64,000 nt of DNA from Betaproteobacteria bacterium (GCA_016192065.1 JACPUX010000051.1:62001-126000), one strand, 5' to 3'. Counted from the first letter of the stretch, positions 1-8,609 are shown. Notes: generated from the letters alone by a model not told the origin. Numbers and translations: made by a program.

Positions 1-576
1 TGCTTAGAGGCCATAATGCGTACTCCGGCTGGCAACGATGAGCAGTCTAGTTCTTCCGTGCTGCGCCGCAATGGGGCAAACGGCGGTGGCGCGGCGTCGA
101 TCTACCTCGAAAGAGGTAGGGACGATCGGCGCGCACCCCGACCGAAAGGCGCTTCCACAAGCGCTTCCGCTTCAATCCTGAGGGCGGGCGCGTGATCCTC
201 CGGGCGGCGCCCGCTCTTTGGAGGTATTCCGCATTTTTTGGTCCACTGCGCGAGCGTGCTCTCGCCGGGTGGAGATGGGGTTCGCAGCAAGCGCCGCGCC
301 AATCGGGACGCCAGCGATTAGTTTCGAATAATCATGCCCCTGCACTTGCCTGGACGGTTCAGACAGGACCCGCGGCGCAAGGCCGGTGCCGATATCGCGC
401 AATTGATCCACCGACGGTACCTGCCCGTCGCCGCATGACCGAGCAGAACCCGGGGGCAACCCAAAAACGGCTATCATCCTGCCCAATTCCTGCGCGCCGC
501 GATGGCCGGACCGTTGGGGCTTGGTGTCCGAACAAGCTATCGCCAAAGCGGCCGCAAGCCAATAGCGGAGCACGCC
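1..576. other. Gene-free leader region upstream of narX
   Basis: I find no convincing gene here. The open frames on both strands have arginine- and proline-rich translations with no family resemblance and no good ribosome binding site. Two structures stand out: a 7-bp stem with a GAAA loop at 102-119, which also reads as a NarL-type site and is listed separately, and a GC-rich inverted repeat (GCGGGCGC at 184-191 pairing with GCGCCCGC at 207-214). A gene may start to the left of the window. The next gene has its own Shine-Dalgarno at 565-570. Confidence 0.5.
103..118. promoter_or_regulatory. Candidate NarL-type 7-2-7 binding site
   Basis: Positions 103-109 read TACCTCG and positions 112-118 read AGAGGTA, whose complement is TACCTCT. 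The two heptamers face each other across two bases. NarL/NarP sites of E. coli are inverted TACYYMT heptamers in a 7-2-7 arrangement; here one heptamer matches fully and the other at six of seven positions. It lies about 460 bp upstream of narX. The same bases could instead form an RNA hairpin with a GAAA loop. Confidence 0.4.
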
Positions 577-2448
577 ATGCCCTTGCCGAATTTCCTTACC
601 ACCAAATCCATACTCGGCCGCCTGGGATTACTGATGGGAGCAATCGTCATTCTGGCGATCGTCTCGATCATGGTGTCCACCATCTTCACCGAGTTGGCCG
701 CCGGCAAAGCGCGTGCGATCAATCTCGCCGGAAGCCTGCGCATGCAGGCCTATGCCATCGAAGCCGGCCTGGGGCGGCCAGCTGTCGATGCCGAAAGCGG
801 TGTTGCGGCCACGGCCAAGAGCATCGCCGCGTTTGCCGCGCGGCTCGACAACCCGGCCTTGCAAGCGGGTCTCAACCCGGAACTCGCCCGTCCGCTGCAT
901 GAGCGCTATCTGCGCGTGCGCGACCGCTGGAGCCAGGAGATCCGGCCCGGAGCCGAAGCCGCCGCGGTCAACCCGCAGGCGCGCGGATCATTCGCCCTGG
1001 CCCTCGACAGCTTCGTCGCCGACATCGACACCCTGGTCCAGTTGATGGAGCAGGATCTCGAAGGCAAGATTCAGTGGCTGCGCCTGGTGCAAGGCGTGTC
1101 GCTGTTCGCCATCGTGGTGGTGGTGCTGGTCACCATGTACATCATGCACATGCAAGTGCTCGTCCCCCTGCTGAACTTGCTCGCCTGCGCCCGCGCCGCG
1201 CGCGAGGGCGAGTTCCGCACCCGCGCCGAACATACCGGCGACGATGAACTCGGGCAGCTCGGCGAGGCTTTCAATGTCATGATGCAAGATCTCGCGCACA
1301 TGTATGCCAACCTCGAAGCGCGGGTGCAGGAAAAGACTGATGCTTTGGCCCGCAGTACTCAGTCTCTGGAATTGCTCTACCGCATCACCCGCGACTTCTC
1401 CACCCACGAAATCGGTCCGGAGTTGCTCAAACAGGTTCTCGCCGAAGTCGAAGGCTTGGTGCATGCCCGTGCCGGAGCGGTTTGCGTCGGCGCCAGCACT
1501 CCCGCTCTCCCCCTGGCCAGCATGCCCCCAGTAGCGGCCGGCGCCGCCAGCATGTGCGGTCTGTCCGATTGCGCACGCTGTCTCGGCGACGGCAGTCTGC
1601 GCCTTGAAGCGGCGCTGAGCGATGGCGCGCGGTTGCTCTCCATCCCCCTCACCGACCAGGGTCGCCAATATGGGGTAATGCCACTCGCCTTGCCTCCCGA
1701 TCTGGCGCTGCAAGACTGGCAAGAAGAGTTGTTGGAAGCCGTCGGCCGCCACCTCGGCGCGGCACTGGCGCTCGCCCAGCGCAGTGAGGAACGCCATCGC
1801 CTGGCGCTTTTTGAAGAACGCTCGGTGATCGCCCGCGAGCTGCACGATTCACTGGCGCAGTCGCTGTCTTATCTGAAAATCCAGGTCGCCCGGCTGCAAA
1901 TGAACATGAAGAGCGGGAGTTTCCCGCAATCCGCGCAGGAGGTCGTGATCGAGCTCAAAACCGGTCTGGCCAGCGCCTACCGACAATTGCGCGAGCTACT
2001 CACCACCTTCCGGCTGCGCATCGACGGCCGTGGCTTGCCCGCCGCCATCGAAGACACGGTGCTGGAATTCCAGCGTCGCGGCCAGTTCGCGGTGGCCCTG
2101 GACAATCGGCTCACCGGCCTGGAGCTCGCATCCAATGAGGAAATCCACGTTCTGCAAGTAATTCGCGAGGCATTGTCCAACGTCGAGCATCATGCCCAGG
2201 CGGCATCGGCTTGGATTCGACTGGAGCGCTTGCCCGACCAGCGCGTACGCGTGCAAGTGGACGACGACGGCAAGGGAATCCGGGCGCCGGAGTCGCCGAC
2301 GCATCACTATGGCCTGGTGATCATGCGCGACCGCGCCGCGAGCCTCGGCGGCCAATGCCGCGTGTTTGCCCGCCCCGAAGGCGGCACGCGGGTGGAGCTT
2401 GAATTTGCGCCAGCCACACCGTATCGAGAACCGCTGCCGAGCCACTGA
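577..2448 (+). CDS. narX: NarX-type nitrate/nitrite sensor histidine kinase
   Basis: Predicted inner-membrane sensor kinase of 623 residues. A first membrane segment spans about residues 14-38, a periplasmic domain about 40-169, a second membrane segment about 170-192, then HAMP (about 193-245), a GAF-like region and a HisKA_3/HATPase_c core. The segment INLAGSLRMQAYAIEAGL (48-65) closely resembles the nitrate-sensing P-box of NarX. Cysteines at about 327, 332 and 335 resemble the cysteine cluster of NarX-family kinases. The phosphoacceptor is His423 in ARELHDSLAQSL, and the ATP lid region contains DDDGKGI. An upstream in-frame start at 502 is possible, but ATG 577 has GCGGAG six bases ahead and gives the family's N-terminus. 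narL starts 2 bp after the stop. The ligand is inferred from the P-box alone. Confidence 0.82.
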   Translation: MPLPNFLTTKSILGRLGLLMGAIVILAIVSIMVSTIFTELAAGKARAINLAGSLRMQAYAIEAGLGRPAVDAESGVAATAKSIAAFAARLDNPALQAGLNPELARPLHERYLRVRDRWSQEIRPGAEAAAVNPQARGSFALALDSFVADIDTLVQLMEQDLEGKIQWLRLVQGVSLFAIVVVVLVTMYIMHMQVLVPLLNLLACARAAREGEFRTRAEHTGDDELGQLGEAFNVMMQDLAHMYANLEARVQEKTDALARSTQSLELLYRITRDFSTHEIGPELLKQVLAEVEGLVHARAGAVCVGASTPALPLASMPPVAAGAASMCGLSDCARCLGDGSLRLEAALSDGARLLSIPLTDQGRQYGVMPLALPPDLALQDWQEELLEAVGRHLGAALALAQRSEERHRLALFEERSVIARELHDSLAQSLSYLKIQVARLQMNMKSGSFPQSAQEVVIELKTGLASAYRQLRELLTTFRLRIDGRGLPAAIEDTVLEFQRRGQFAVALDNRLTGLELASNEEIHVLQVIREALSNVEHHAQAASAWIRLERLPDQRVRVQVDDDGKGIRAPESPTHHYGLVIMRDRAASLGGQCRVFARPEGGTRVELEFAPATPYREPLPSH

Positions 2449-2450
2449 AC

Positions 2451-3101
2451 ATGGAAATCAACGAAAACAAAATCATCGTCATCGACGACCACCCCTTGTT
2501 TCGCCGGGGCGTGGCGCAGCTGATTGCCATGGACCCGGCAATGCAGTTTGCCGGGGAAGCATCGAGCGGCGAAGAAGGTCTGGAACTCGCCCGCCGCATC
2601 GACCCCGATCTAGTCTTGCTGGACCTGCACATGAAGGGCATGGACGGCATCGCGACATTGCTGGCGTTGCGCAACGCCGGCATCGACGCTCGCATCGTGC
2701 TGCTCACCGTGTCCGACGCACCCGAGGACTTGATCGCCGCCATAAGAGCCGGAGCCGACGGTTACTTGCTCAAAGACATGGAGCCTGAGGAGTTGCTGAG
2801 CCGCATTCGGGAGGCGCTGTTCGGGCGCATGGTGATCAGCCACAGCTTGAACAGCTTGCTGGCGCAGGCCCTACGCCAGGAGGCCCAGGCCGCGACCCGC
2901 AGCCTTGCGGCCCTCACCCCGCGCGAGCAAGCGATACTGCGTTGCCTCGCGCAAGGGCTGCCGAACAAGATGATCGGACGGGAACTCGACATCACCGAAG
3001 GTACCGTCAAGGTCCATGTCAAAAACCTACTGAAGAAGCTCGGCTTTCGCTCGCGTGTGGAAGCCGCGGTGTGGGCGCACGAGCAAGGGATGAAGCGCTG
3101 A
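2451..3101 (+). CDS. narL: NarL/FixJ-family response regulator
   Basis: Predicted cytoplasmic transcription regulator of 216 residues, the expected partner of the kinase immediately upstream. The receiver domain (about 6-122) has the acidic pair in VIDDHPLF, phosphoacceptor Asp58 in LVLLDLHMKGMDG, the switch Thr86 and Lys108 in YLLKDMEPEE. A LuxR-type helix-turn-helix (about 150-210) begins LTPREQAILRCLAQGL and carries the recognition helix TEGTVKVHVKNLLKKL. Length and domain order match NarL/NarP. The 2-bp gap to narX implies co-transcription. A candidate NarL site lies at 103-118, so autoregulation or control of a gene left of the window is possible. Confidence 0.85.
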   Translation: MEINENKIIVIDDHPLFRRGVAQLIAMDPAMQFAGEASSGEEGLELARRIDPDLVLLDLHMKGMDGIATLLALRNAGIDARIVLLTVSDAPEDLIAAIRAGADGYLLKDMEPEELLSRIREALFGRMVISHSLNSLLAQALRQEAQAATRSLAALTPREQAILRCLAQGLPNKMIGRELDITEGTVKVHVKNLLKKLGFRSRVEAAVWAHEQGMKR

Positions 3102-3172
3102 AACGCGCACCTGCAGGGCCGGATGGTCCCTTTTCGCCACGGCGGTGGTCGCCGAAACGAGCAGCGGTTTCC

Positions 3173-4288
3173 TCAATCCGAGCGATAGGCCACCACTTCG
3201 TTGGGACCGATGTTTTCGGGCTTGAAAAGTAGCGGCCCGCCGGTCAGTGTATCGCGATCCGGCTGCACCTGCGTGAGCAAGCGCACATCGTTCACACGGC
3301 AATCTCGCAATAGATCGACGACACTTTGCGCCACGTCGGCAACGCGATCCAGAGGCTCCAAGGGAATGCGGAAACCCTCCGCCGAGCGCGGATCGAAAGG
3401 GCTGGAAAGTGAAACACGGAGTTCGCCTCCGGTTTCCCCCACGCGATGCATCGAGAGCACCGCGGTGGGCTCCCCCACGCCCGAGCGCATCTTGCGAATG
3501 GCGTTGCTGGCAAATAGTTGCAGCGCCACTTCGCGCTGCGCTTGCCGCCCCTGGTGCGCGGCGGACAAAAGCCCGGCCGGCGGACGCGGCAGAACCAGAA
3601 CCGTTACGCCCGGCGCGGCGAGCTGGCGCGCCAACTCTTGCGCCAAGGCCATTCCCCAGGCGCCGACGTCCGGTGCGCCGAGAAGGTCGGCACTCGGCGC
3701 AGCCACCGCGGCGCCGATGAGAAAGCGAAGGTAAACGCTCTCTTGCTTGGGCTGGATATCCATCGGTGCCAGCGGCAAGGTCAGCGGGTCCGCCCCATGT
3801 TGCAACAACGCGCCCAATTCGCCGATCGCCAGTTTTTCGGGCGGAACCAAGGCATTGCCCAGCGCGAAGTTGCGATTGCCGCGCAAAGCGCCGTGCTCCT
3901 GCAGCAGCGAAACAACTCTGGGAACTTCCGGCAGGACGCCCGAGAGCTTGCCCGCGACGCCGGCGCCGACCACGATCACCAAGGGCAGGGCAAACACCTG
4001 CGTGCCCACACCATCGGTCTGCACGGCGCTCAGATGCAATGCCTCGTCGAGGCGCCGCCACCAATGCCGCGTCACTGCGACCGAGGGCGATTGCTGAAAG
4101 ATCTCGGCAACCTGCGCAAAAGCACCTTGTCGCGCGAGCTGACTCCAAGTTTTTCGGATTTGTTCATCGAGCGCATCTTTGAGCTGCATAGTGGGCGCAG
4201 CCAGGCTTTGTTCCGCCGCACTCGCCAGATCGATGGCAAGTTGAATTGCGGGGGCGGGAAAGATGCGGGGGTCGGGCAAGGCGGACAT
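3173..4288 (-). CDS. Unrecognised 371-residue protein
   Basis: I do not recognise the family. The protein starts MSALPDPRIFPAPAI and has no signal peptide or clear membrane span, though a hydrophobic stretch near residue 105 (FALPLVIVVGAGVAG) could be a buried strand. It is rich in Leu and Ala, with a C-terminal half containing regular hydrophobic strands such as VTVLVLPRPPAGLL and VLSMHRVGETGGELRV. A frame stays open upstream on this strand as far as 5332, but that part lies over the transporter gene in another frame and is a shadow; ATG 4288 is the first start outside it. It lies 104 bp downstream of the CorA-like gene on the same strand and converges on narL. Confidence 0.65.
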   Translation of the reverse strand: MSALPDPRIFPAPAIQLAIDLASAAEQSLAAPTMQLKDALDEQIRKTWSQLARQGAFAQVAEIFQQSPSVAVTRHWWRRLDEALHLSAVQTDGVGTQVFALPLVIVVGAGVAGKLSGVLPEVPRVVSLLQEHGALRGNRNFALGNALVPPEKLAIGELGALLQHGADPLTLPLAPMDIQPKQESVYLRFLIGAAVAAPSADLLGAPDVGAWGMALAQELARQLAAPGVTVLVLPRPPAGLLSAAHQGRQAQREVALQLFASNAIRKMRSGVGEPTAVLSMHRVGETGGELRVSLSSPFDPRSAEGFRIPLEPLDRVADVAQSVVDLLRDCRVNDVRLLTQVQPDRDTLTGGPLLFKPENIGPNEVVAYRSD

Positions 4289-4392
4289 GGGGGCAAGCTC
4301 GGCCAGTTGCGGGAGCGGTAAGTCTAGTGAGGGAGACGCGGCTTGGCAACCGGGAATCGTTGGCTGAGACCGATGACCCGGAGCATGAGCCG

Positions 4393-5703
4393 CTAGCCCG
4401 ACATCTGCTGCGCCCGCCTTGTCCGGCGGATTTCGGCAAACTTGAGCGCCACATAGGTCCCCCACCCCAGAAGGATCATCCCTGCCGCCAAGGCGCCATA
4501 AGCCACCGGCCAGGCGACGCCGCGCGTCATCATGGAGAACTCCGACATGCCGCCGATTCCAGCCAGAATGTTGATGGGCATGAAGACCACGCCAAAAACG
4601 GTGAGCTGACTGACGCGTCGGTTCTGATTGATATTGATGAAGCCGATGGTGGCGTCCATCAGGAAATTGATCTTGTCGAACAAAAAAGCGGTGTGGCTGT
4701 TGAGCGATTCGATATTGCGCAGAATCTGCTTGGCGTCGTTGACATGCGCTTTGCCGAGAACTTTGCATTGCATCAGAAAGGCGAGCGCGCGCTGCGTGTC
4801 GAGGATGTTGGCGCGAATTCGTCCGTTGAGGTCTTCCTCCTCCGCGATCTCGGCCAGCACGGCGGAGGCATCGCGGTCGCTCATCGTCTGGCTCAACACA
4901 TGCTTTCCAATCCGGCCCAAGGTGGCGTAGATGTCTTCCAGGGAATCGGCTGAATACTCGACATCGGCGCCATACAGATCGACGAGCAAGTCGCAGGCGT
5001 CTTCGACGTAACCGGGTCGAGACTGAGCTCGGCGAGGCAAGAGGCGAAAAACCGGCAGATCCTCGTTGCGCAGGGAAAAAAGCACGCCCTCGTGAAGCAC
5101 GAAGGCCACCGGAACGCTGCGTGAACTGCCGGCGCGATCCAGCAGAAAGTTGGAGTGCAAACGGATGGCGTCGTTGTCTTCGACATGGAACCGCGAGCTG
5201 ACTTCCAAATCGATCGACTCCCCGGGGTCCGGTAGCGTTACGGCGAAGTGCTCGCTGATCGCGAGGCGTTCGGTCGCGCTGGCATTGACGAGATCGATCC
5301 AGACCGGTTTTCGGTTGGCAAAGTCCTTGCATGTTGCGCGGTCCATCGCCTGCATGCGTCCGTCGATCAACTCGTACGCAAAAACTTGCGTCGCCAGAAA
5401 CTCGGGCTCTCGATGACCGGTCAAGGCTTCGCGCAGATCATCCGGGATTTCCCACAGCACCTCGGGCACCCGCGTTTCCGGCACGCGCGCCCATAGGAAC
5501 CTTGCCTCCTCCGCCGTAAGGGACTGCAGGATGCCGCCAATTTCCGCCGCGGGCAATTGCGCCATCAAGCCTTCGAGTTCGGCGACATGCTGCCGATGCA
5601 CCAGGGTTTCGACGATGTCGCGGCGCGCCATGTTCTGGTTGTGCACCATCCCTTCGATCAGCTTTTGCTTGCGCAGCAAAGCCTGTACGGCCTCCAGCGA
5701 CAT
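4393..5703 (-). CDS. CorA-family divalent cation transporter with MgtE-N-like domain
   Basis: Predicted inner-membrane Mg2+/divalent cation channel of 436 residues, longer than the usual 315-330 for CorA. The first about 120 residues are helical repeats such as LEGLMAQLPAAEIGGILQSL and resemble the cytoplasmic N domain of MgtE. The middle is the CorA cytoplasmic funnel and the C-terminus has two membrane segments. At the pore mouth, where CorA normally has GMN, this protein reads AGIGGMSEFSMMT, so Asn is replaced by Ser. ATG 5703 has GGGGAGGG just upstream. The gene is divergent from tRNA-Leu. A second CorA at 27617-28582 keeps GMN, so this paralogue may differ in ion choice or gating; that is inference. 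Confidence 0.78.
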   Translation of the reverse strand: MSLEAVQALLRKQKLIEGMVHNQNMARRDIVETLVHRQHVAELEGLMAQLPAAEIGGILQSLTAEEARFLWARVPETRVPEVLWEIPDDLREALTGHREPEFLATQVFAYELIDGRMQAMDRATCKDFANRKPVWIDLVNASATERLAISEHFAVTLPDPGESIDLEVSSRFHVEDNDAIRLHSNFLLDRAGSSRSVPVAFVLHEGVLFSLRNEDLPVFRLLPRRAQSRPGYVEDACDLLVDLYGADVEYSADSLEDIYATLGRIGKHVLSQTMSDRDASAVLAEIAEEEDLNGRIRANILDTQRALAFLMQCKVLGKAHVNDAKQILRNIESLNSHTAFLFDKINFLMDATIGFININQNRRVSQLTVFGVVFMPINILAGIGGMSEFSMMTRGVAWPVAYGALAAGMILLGWGTYVALKFAEIRRTRRAQQMSG

Positions 5704-5933
5704 GCTGCCCTCCCCTGTCCCGACGAAAGTTTGTGAAATGACACTGCCCAAGGCAAGCATACCGCAGGCAGCACCAATCGCCCCAAAAGCGCCGAGCGAG
5801 CGCGGTTCCTTTGCCAGCCCAAGCAGTCACACACACGTCAAGTACTCTAAAGCATGGGAAGGAAAACCGGCGCCATCCGATGGCAAGAACCGACCGGGCA
5901 AACACGGTACAATCGCGCCCGTGCGCCATGTCG

Positions 5934-6024
5934 GCCCGGATGGTGAAATAGGTAGACACAGCGGACTTAAAATCCGCAGGCCCCGAAACGGGCCGTGCCG
6001 GTTCGACCCCGGCTCCGGGCACCA
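5934..6024 (+). tRNA. tRNA-Leu (anticodon UAA)
   Basis: The acceptor stem GCCCGGA (5934-5940) pairs with TCCGGGC (6014-6020), followed by discriminator A and an encoded CCA (6022-6024). The anticodon loop reads CTTAAAA, giving anticodon TAA. The T arm GCCGGTTCGACCCCGGC is intact, and the long paired variable arm (GGCCC/GGGCC) marks a class II tRNA as expected for leucine. A TACAAT at 5908-5913 could be the -10 element. Confidence 0.96.
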
Positions 6025-6053
6025 TTTGTCCTCAGAATAGGCCTGCTGACTCG

Positions 6054-6416
6054 TCAGGGTCCGGCGCAACTGCGGCTGCGGTCCTCGAAACTACAGGAAT
6101 CGCGACGAATGTGCCCGGGGTAATGCTGCTCGAAAGCGCGGCAGAGTTCTTCCCGGCTCAGCCACTTGCCTTCGGCATTGGTAAGAAGGCTCGCCGCAAG
6201 CTGGGTTTCGTTGTCGTGGTAGATCTCGAAGAGTTCCGACTCCTCCGGGCCAATGCCATCTTTTTGCAAGGCCGCAATCAACCCGCAGATGGTGTCGGAA
6301 AAGTAGGTTTTGAACTCGTCGCTGTCCTCGAACACCCGCACCCTTGCCTCGTAGGTGTAAGGCAGGGTTTCATCGTACTTCGACTGCGGGCCCAGCAGCT
6401 TTTGCAGCAATCCCAT
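6054..6416 (-). CDS. Small conserved-looking hypothetical protein
   Basis: Acidic cytoplasmic protein of 120 residues with no signal peptide and no family I recognise. It starts MGLLQKLLGPQSKYDETLPY and continues with a helix-rich, Glu/Asp-rich core (FEDSDEFKTYFSDTICGL). ATG 6416 has AGGGAGA about seven bases upstream, a strong site that supports a real gene; the frame remains open further upstream only across the neighbouring gene. The last about 18 residues (after PGHIRRD) look less ordered. It is co-directional with the NTF2-like gene 86 bp upstream and converges on tRNA-Leu. Confidence 0.6.
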   Translation of the reverse strand: MGLLQKLLGPQSKYDETLPYTYEARVRVFEDSDEFKTYFSDTICGLIAALQKDGIGPEESELFEIYHDNETQLAASLLTNAEGKWLSREELCRAFEQHYPGHIRRDSCSFEDRSRSCAGP

Positions 6417-6502
6417 CGCAAATCTCCCTTTGGGCGTGGCGGGATCGGCGCAATGTATGCCAAAAGTCAGGAACTTGCAACGCAGCCCGATCGGCCCGCG
6501 CG

Positions 6503-6892
6503 CTAGCGTCCGGCCTGCAACATCGCCCCCATCTTTTGATGAATCAGATTCACCGCCTTGAGCGGGCGCAGCATGACCTTGAACTCGGTGATCTGGCCCG
6601 CGTCGTTCCATTTGATCATGTCCACCCCATTGACGCTGACGCCCTCGATTTCCAGCTCGAATTCCAGCACCGCATCGCGCGGCCCGCGCAGCTCGCGGAC
6701 GTAGCGAAAACTCTCGTTGCCAAACACCGCGAATGCCGCGGCCAGGTACATCTTGGTGACCGCCCGCCCCACCTGGGGTGTATGCACCACCGGCGAGTGA
6801 AACACCGCTTCGGGTGCGAGCAGCGCATCCAGGCCGGCGATGTTGCGGGTTTCGAGGAGTTGGTGCCAGGTGGCGAGGGGGTCGATGGACAT
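6503..6892 (-). CDS. NTF2-like / SnoaL-like protein
   Basis: Protein of 129 residues with the typical layout of the nuclear transport factor 2-like superfamily: an N-terminal helix pair (DPLATWHQLLETRNIAGLDAL), LLAPEAVFHSPVVHTPQVGR, then curved-sheet strands ending in GVDMIKWNDAGQITEFKVMLRP. Such small cone-shaped domains act as isomerases, hydrolases or ligand-binding subunits, and many have no known substrate, so no reaction can be assigned. It is cytoplasmic by sequence, with no signal peptide. It probably shares a transcript with the small gene downstream. Confidence 0.75.
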   Translation of the reverse strand: MSIDPLATWHQLLETRNIAGLDALLAPEAVFHSPVVHTPQVGRAVTKMYLAAAFAVFGNESFRYVRELRGPRDAVLEFELEIEGVSVNGVDMIKWNDAGQITEFKVMLRPLKAVNLIHQKMGAMLQAGR

Positions 6893-7099
6893 GGTGGTCT
6901 TTCCGGTTCAGTTCAGTGGTCGGCGCGGATCGCACGTCCCGCGCCAGCCATATTCACGCGGCCCGATGAGCCGGACCGCTCGTCTCGCGTCTTCCTGGCC
7001 TCCTGCCGGCTGCTGGGCAGGTAAGCAAGGCGCTGTGTAACGCCATCCTAACTGCGAGCACGAAGCCCGGCCAGCAGTCTGGCCAGCCCCCCCGACTGC

Positions 7100-7561
7100 C
7101 TAACTCTTTGGTCGCTGCGGCTGGCCGAAATTGTACGGCGAACCAGCACCACAATCGTCATCAACCGCGACCCGGACGTCCTTGCCTTCCCATTCAAATT
7201 CGAGCGCCAGAGCCGCGGAGGGTTTTCCTTCGGCGCTGCAGGCGGCCAGGGGTGGTCCTTCGTAGAGCAATTCCGATCCGAGCGACAACCGAATCCGCGT
7301 GACGTTTTCCGAGAACTTGAAGGAATAGGTCTGTCGACCATAAGGGTTGCTCAGCACAAAGGCAAGAGGCAGCTTGTGGGTGCGCAGCGAGCTCGTGACC
7401 AGATAGCCCCATTGCTTGGTCTGAATGTTGGTGAGAGTGAGATTTCTGGGGTCTCGCGGCATGGGGCCGGTGAGTTCGACTGACGCCCCGCAACTTGCGG
7501 CTTGTGCACCTTCGGCGACGAGCAGGAAGAGCATTGGGATGACACATGGCCGAACGAACAT
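7100..7561 (-). CDS. Exported hypothetical protein
   Basis: Predicted periplasmic or secreted protein of 153 residues. The N-terminus MFVRPCVIPMLFLLVAEGAQA is a classical signal peptide with cleavage likely after AQA. The mature part begins ASCGASVELTGP and is rich in beta strands (FVLSNPYGRQTYSFKFSENV); three cysteines could form a disulfide. ATG 7561 was chosen because AAGGAG lies just upstream and it places the signal sequence at the N-terminus; the frame is open to 7615. I do not recognise the family. The next exported protein lies 64 bp upstream on the same strand. Confidence 0.6.
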   Translation of the reverse strand: MFVRPCVIPMLFLLVAEGAQAASCGASVELTGPMPRDPRNLTLTNIQTKQWGYLVTSSLRTHKLPLAFVLSNPYGRQTYSFKFSENVTRIRLSLGSELLYEGPPLAACSAEGKPSAALALEFEWEGKDVRVAVDDDCGAGSPYNFGQPQRPKS

Positions 7562-7625
7562 GCCTGATCTCCTTGTAAGGCGCCCCCCGCGGTAACACGG
7601 AAGGACCGACGGCAAACTCCACCGC

Positions 7626-7967
7626 CTATTGACGAAGCAATTGCCACGGCACCGGTTCGCGGACGTATTGAGGTGGTCGTTCCTCCCGGAGCACCAGAAT
7701 GCCGTCGAAAAGCTCTCCCCAGCGCACGGAGTGCGGCCTGCGATAGTTCAGCGCCCGGGCTCTGGCGGCTCCGAAAGTGTCGAGCTGCGCGCGAGTGAGG
7801 TAGACGTCCGGCGCACTATTCTCAGCGCTGAACGCGCGCGCTTCGAGTGAATCGGCCTCGGCTTCTGGAAGCGCTTCCGGCGCTTGGCCCCGCTTGGCCG
7901 TCCAGGCTGCGGGGAACAACGCGGCAAGTGCGAGTACCGCCTTCAGCATCGGTCTGGAAAAGAACAT
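7626..7967 (-). CDS. Exported hypothetical protein
   Basis: Protein of about 113 residues with a hydrophobic N-terminus (MLKAVLALAALFPAAWTA) that looks like a signal peptide or membrane anchor, then an acidic segment and a C-terminal region containing DVYLTRAQLDTFGAARARAL and GELFDGILVLREERPPQYV. No family recognised. The start is uncertain: ATG 7967, ATG 7949 and an ATG at 8054 are all in frame and none has a strong ribosome binding site; 7967 keeps the hydrophobic segment near the N-terminus. It may form an operon with the exported protein downstream. Confidence 0.45.
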   Translation of the reverse strand: MFFSRPMLKAVLALAALFPAAWTAKRGQAPEALPEAEADSLEARAFSAENSAPDVYLTRAQLDTFGAARARALNYRRPHSVRWGELFDGILVLREERPPQYVREPVPWQLLRQ

Positions 7968-8060
7968 CGAGGGACAAGGACGCCGTCGCTGGCAGCGCCT
8001 GGCAGGGCAAATCGCCTTTGCCGAAGAAAAAGCGGAAGCACTACGCATCTCCACTGGACC

Positions 8061-8609
8061 TCATCGAACGGGTGTGCCGGCACAGGCGCCGAGCGGCGCC
8101 CGAATCGAGGTGTTGCGCAGCGCTTGAGCGATCAGCGCAAGCTGCTCGGCAACCGGTCGCTCTCCCAGCAGCCTAACGACCGGACAGCCGAGCTTGCGCA
8201 ACCAAGCCTCGTGCCTGGCCAAGCTGCGCCCCTCCGGCGGCCAATCGTCGTACTGCGCTGCCCACTCGATGAATGCCGGGTCGGCCACACCCAAGCGCGC
8301 CTGCTCGCGCAGTTTTAGCCGCTGAATACGCACGGCGGTTTCGACGTAGAGAAACACAACCAGATCGAAAAGGGCATCGGCTCCCCAACCCATGACCGAA
8401 CCGGCGACCACCGCGTGTTCATGCGCATGCAGCTGCCGCTCCAACAAAGCCAGACGCTGGCTCGGATCGCGCTTGCTCTTGAATGGGGGATCCGTCGGCA
8501 GCCAATAGAACGCGTCCGCTTCGATCGCCACGGCGCCCCAGCACTTTGCCAACGCAGATGCCAGTGTTGTGGTTCCCGAGCCCGCGGCGCCGGTGATCAA
8601 GAGGTGCAC
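8061..8609 (-). CDS. P-loop nucleotide kinase-like protein
   Basis: Predicted cytoplasmic P-loop NTPase of about 182 residues. The N-terminus VHLLITGAAGSGTTTLASAL holds a Walker A motif in the adenylate-kinase-like arrangement, with Asp in IEADAFYWLPTDPPF and a later stretch FDLVVFLYVETAVRIQRL typical of small-molecule kinases (shikimate/adenylate kinase fold). The substrate is unknown. The frame is open back to an ATG at 8726, but those 39 residues look non-homologous, and similar proteins as I recall them start directly at the (M)HLLITG strand, so GTG 8609 is preferred. The 350 bases upstream (8610-8959) hold nothing else I can identify. Confidence 0.65.
   Translation of the reverse strand: MHLLITGAAGSGTTTLASALAKCWGAVAIEADAFYWLPTDPPFKSKRDPSQRLALLERQLHAHEHAVVAGSVMGWGADALFDLVVFLYVETAVRIQRLKLREQARLGVADPAFIEWAAQYDDWPPEGRSLARHEAWLRKLGCPVVRLLGERPVAEQLALIAQALRNTSIRAPLGACAGTPVR

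Noticed and set aside
192-902. A 236-residue plus-strand open frame in the narX leader
   Set aside because: It overlaps narX in another frame, is Arg/Pro-rich, and has no ribosome binding site; typical of GC-rich shadow frames.
3173-5332. A single 719-residue minus-strand open frame
   Set aside because: Only its last 371 residues (from ATG 4288) read like a protein; the first half lies over the CorA-like gene in another frame and is Arg-rich.
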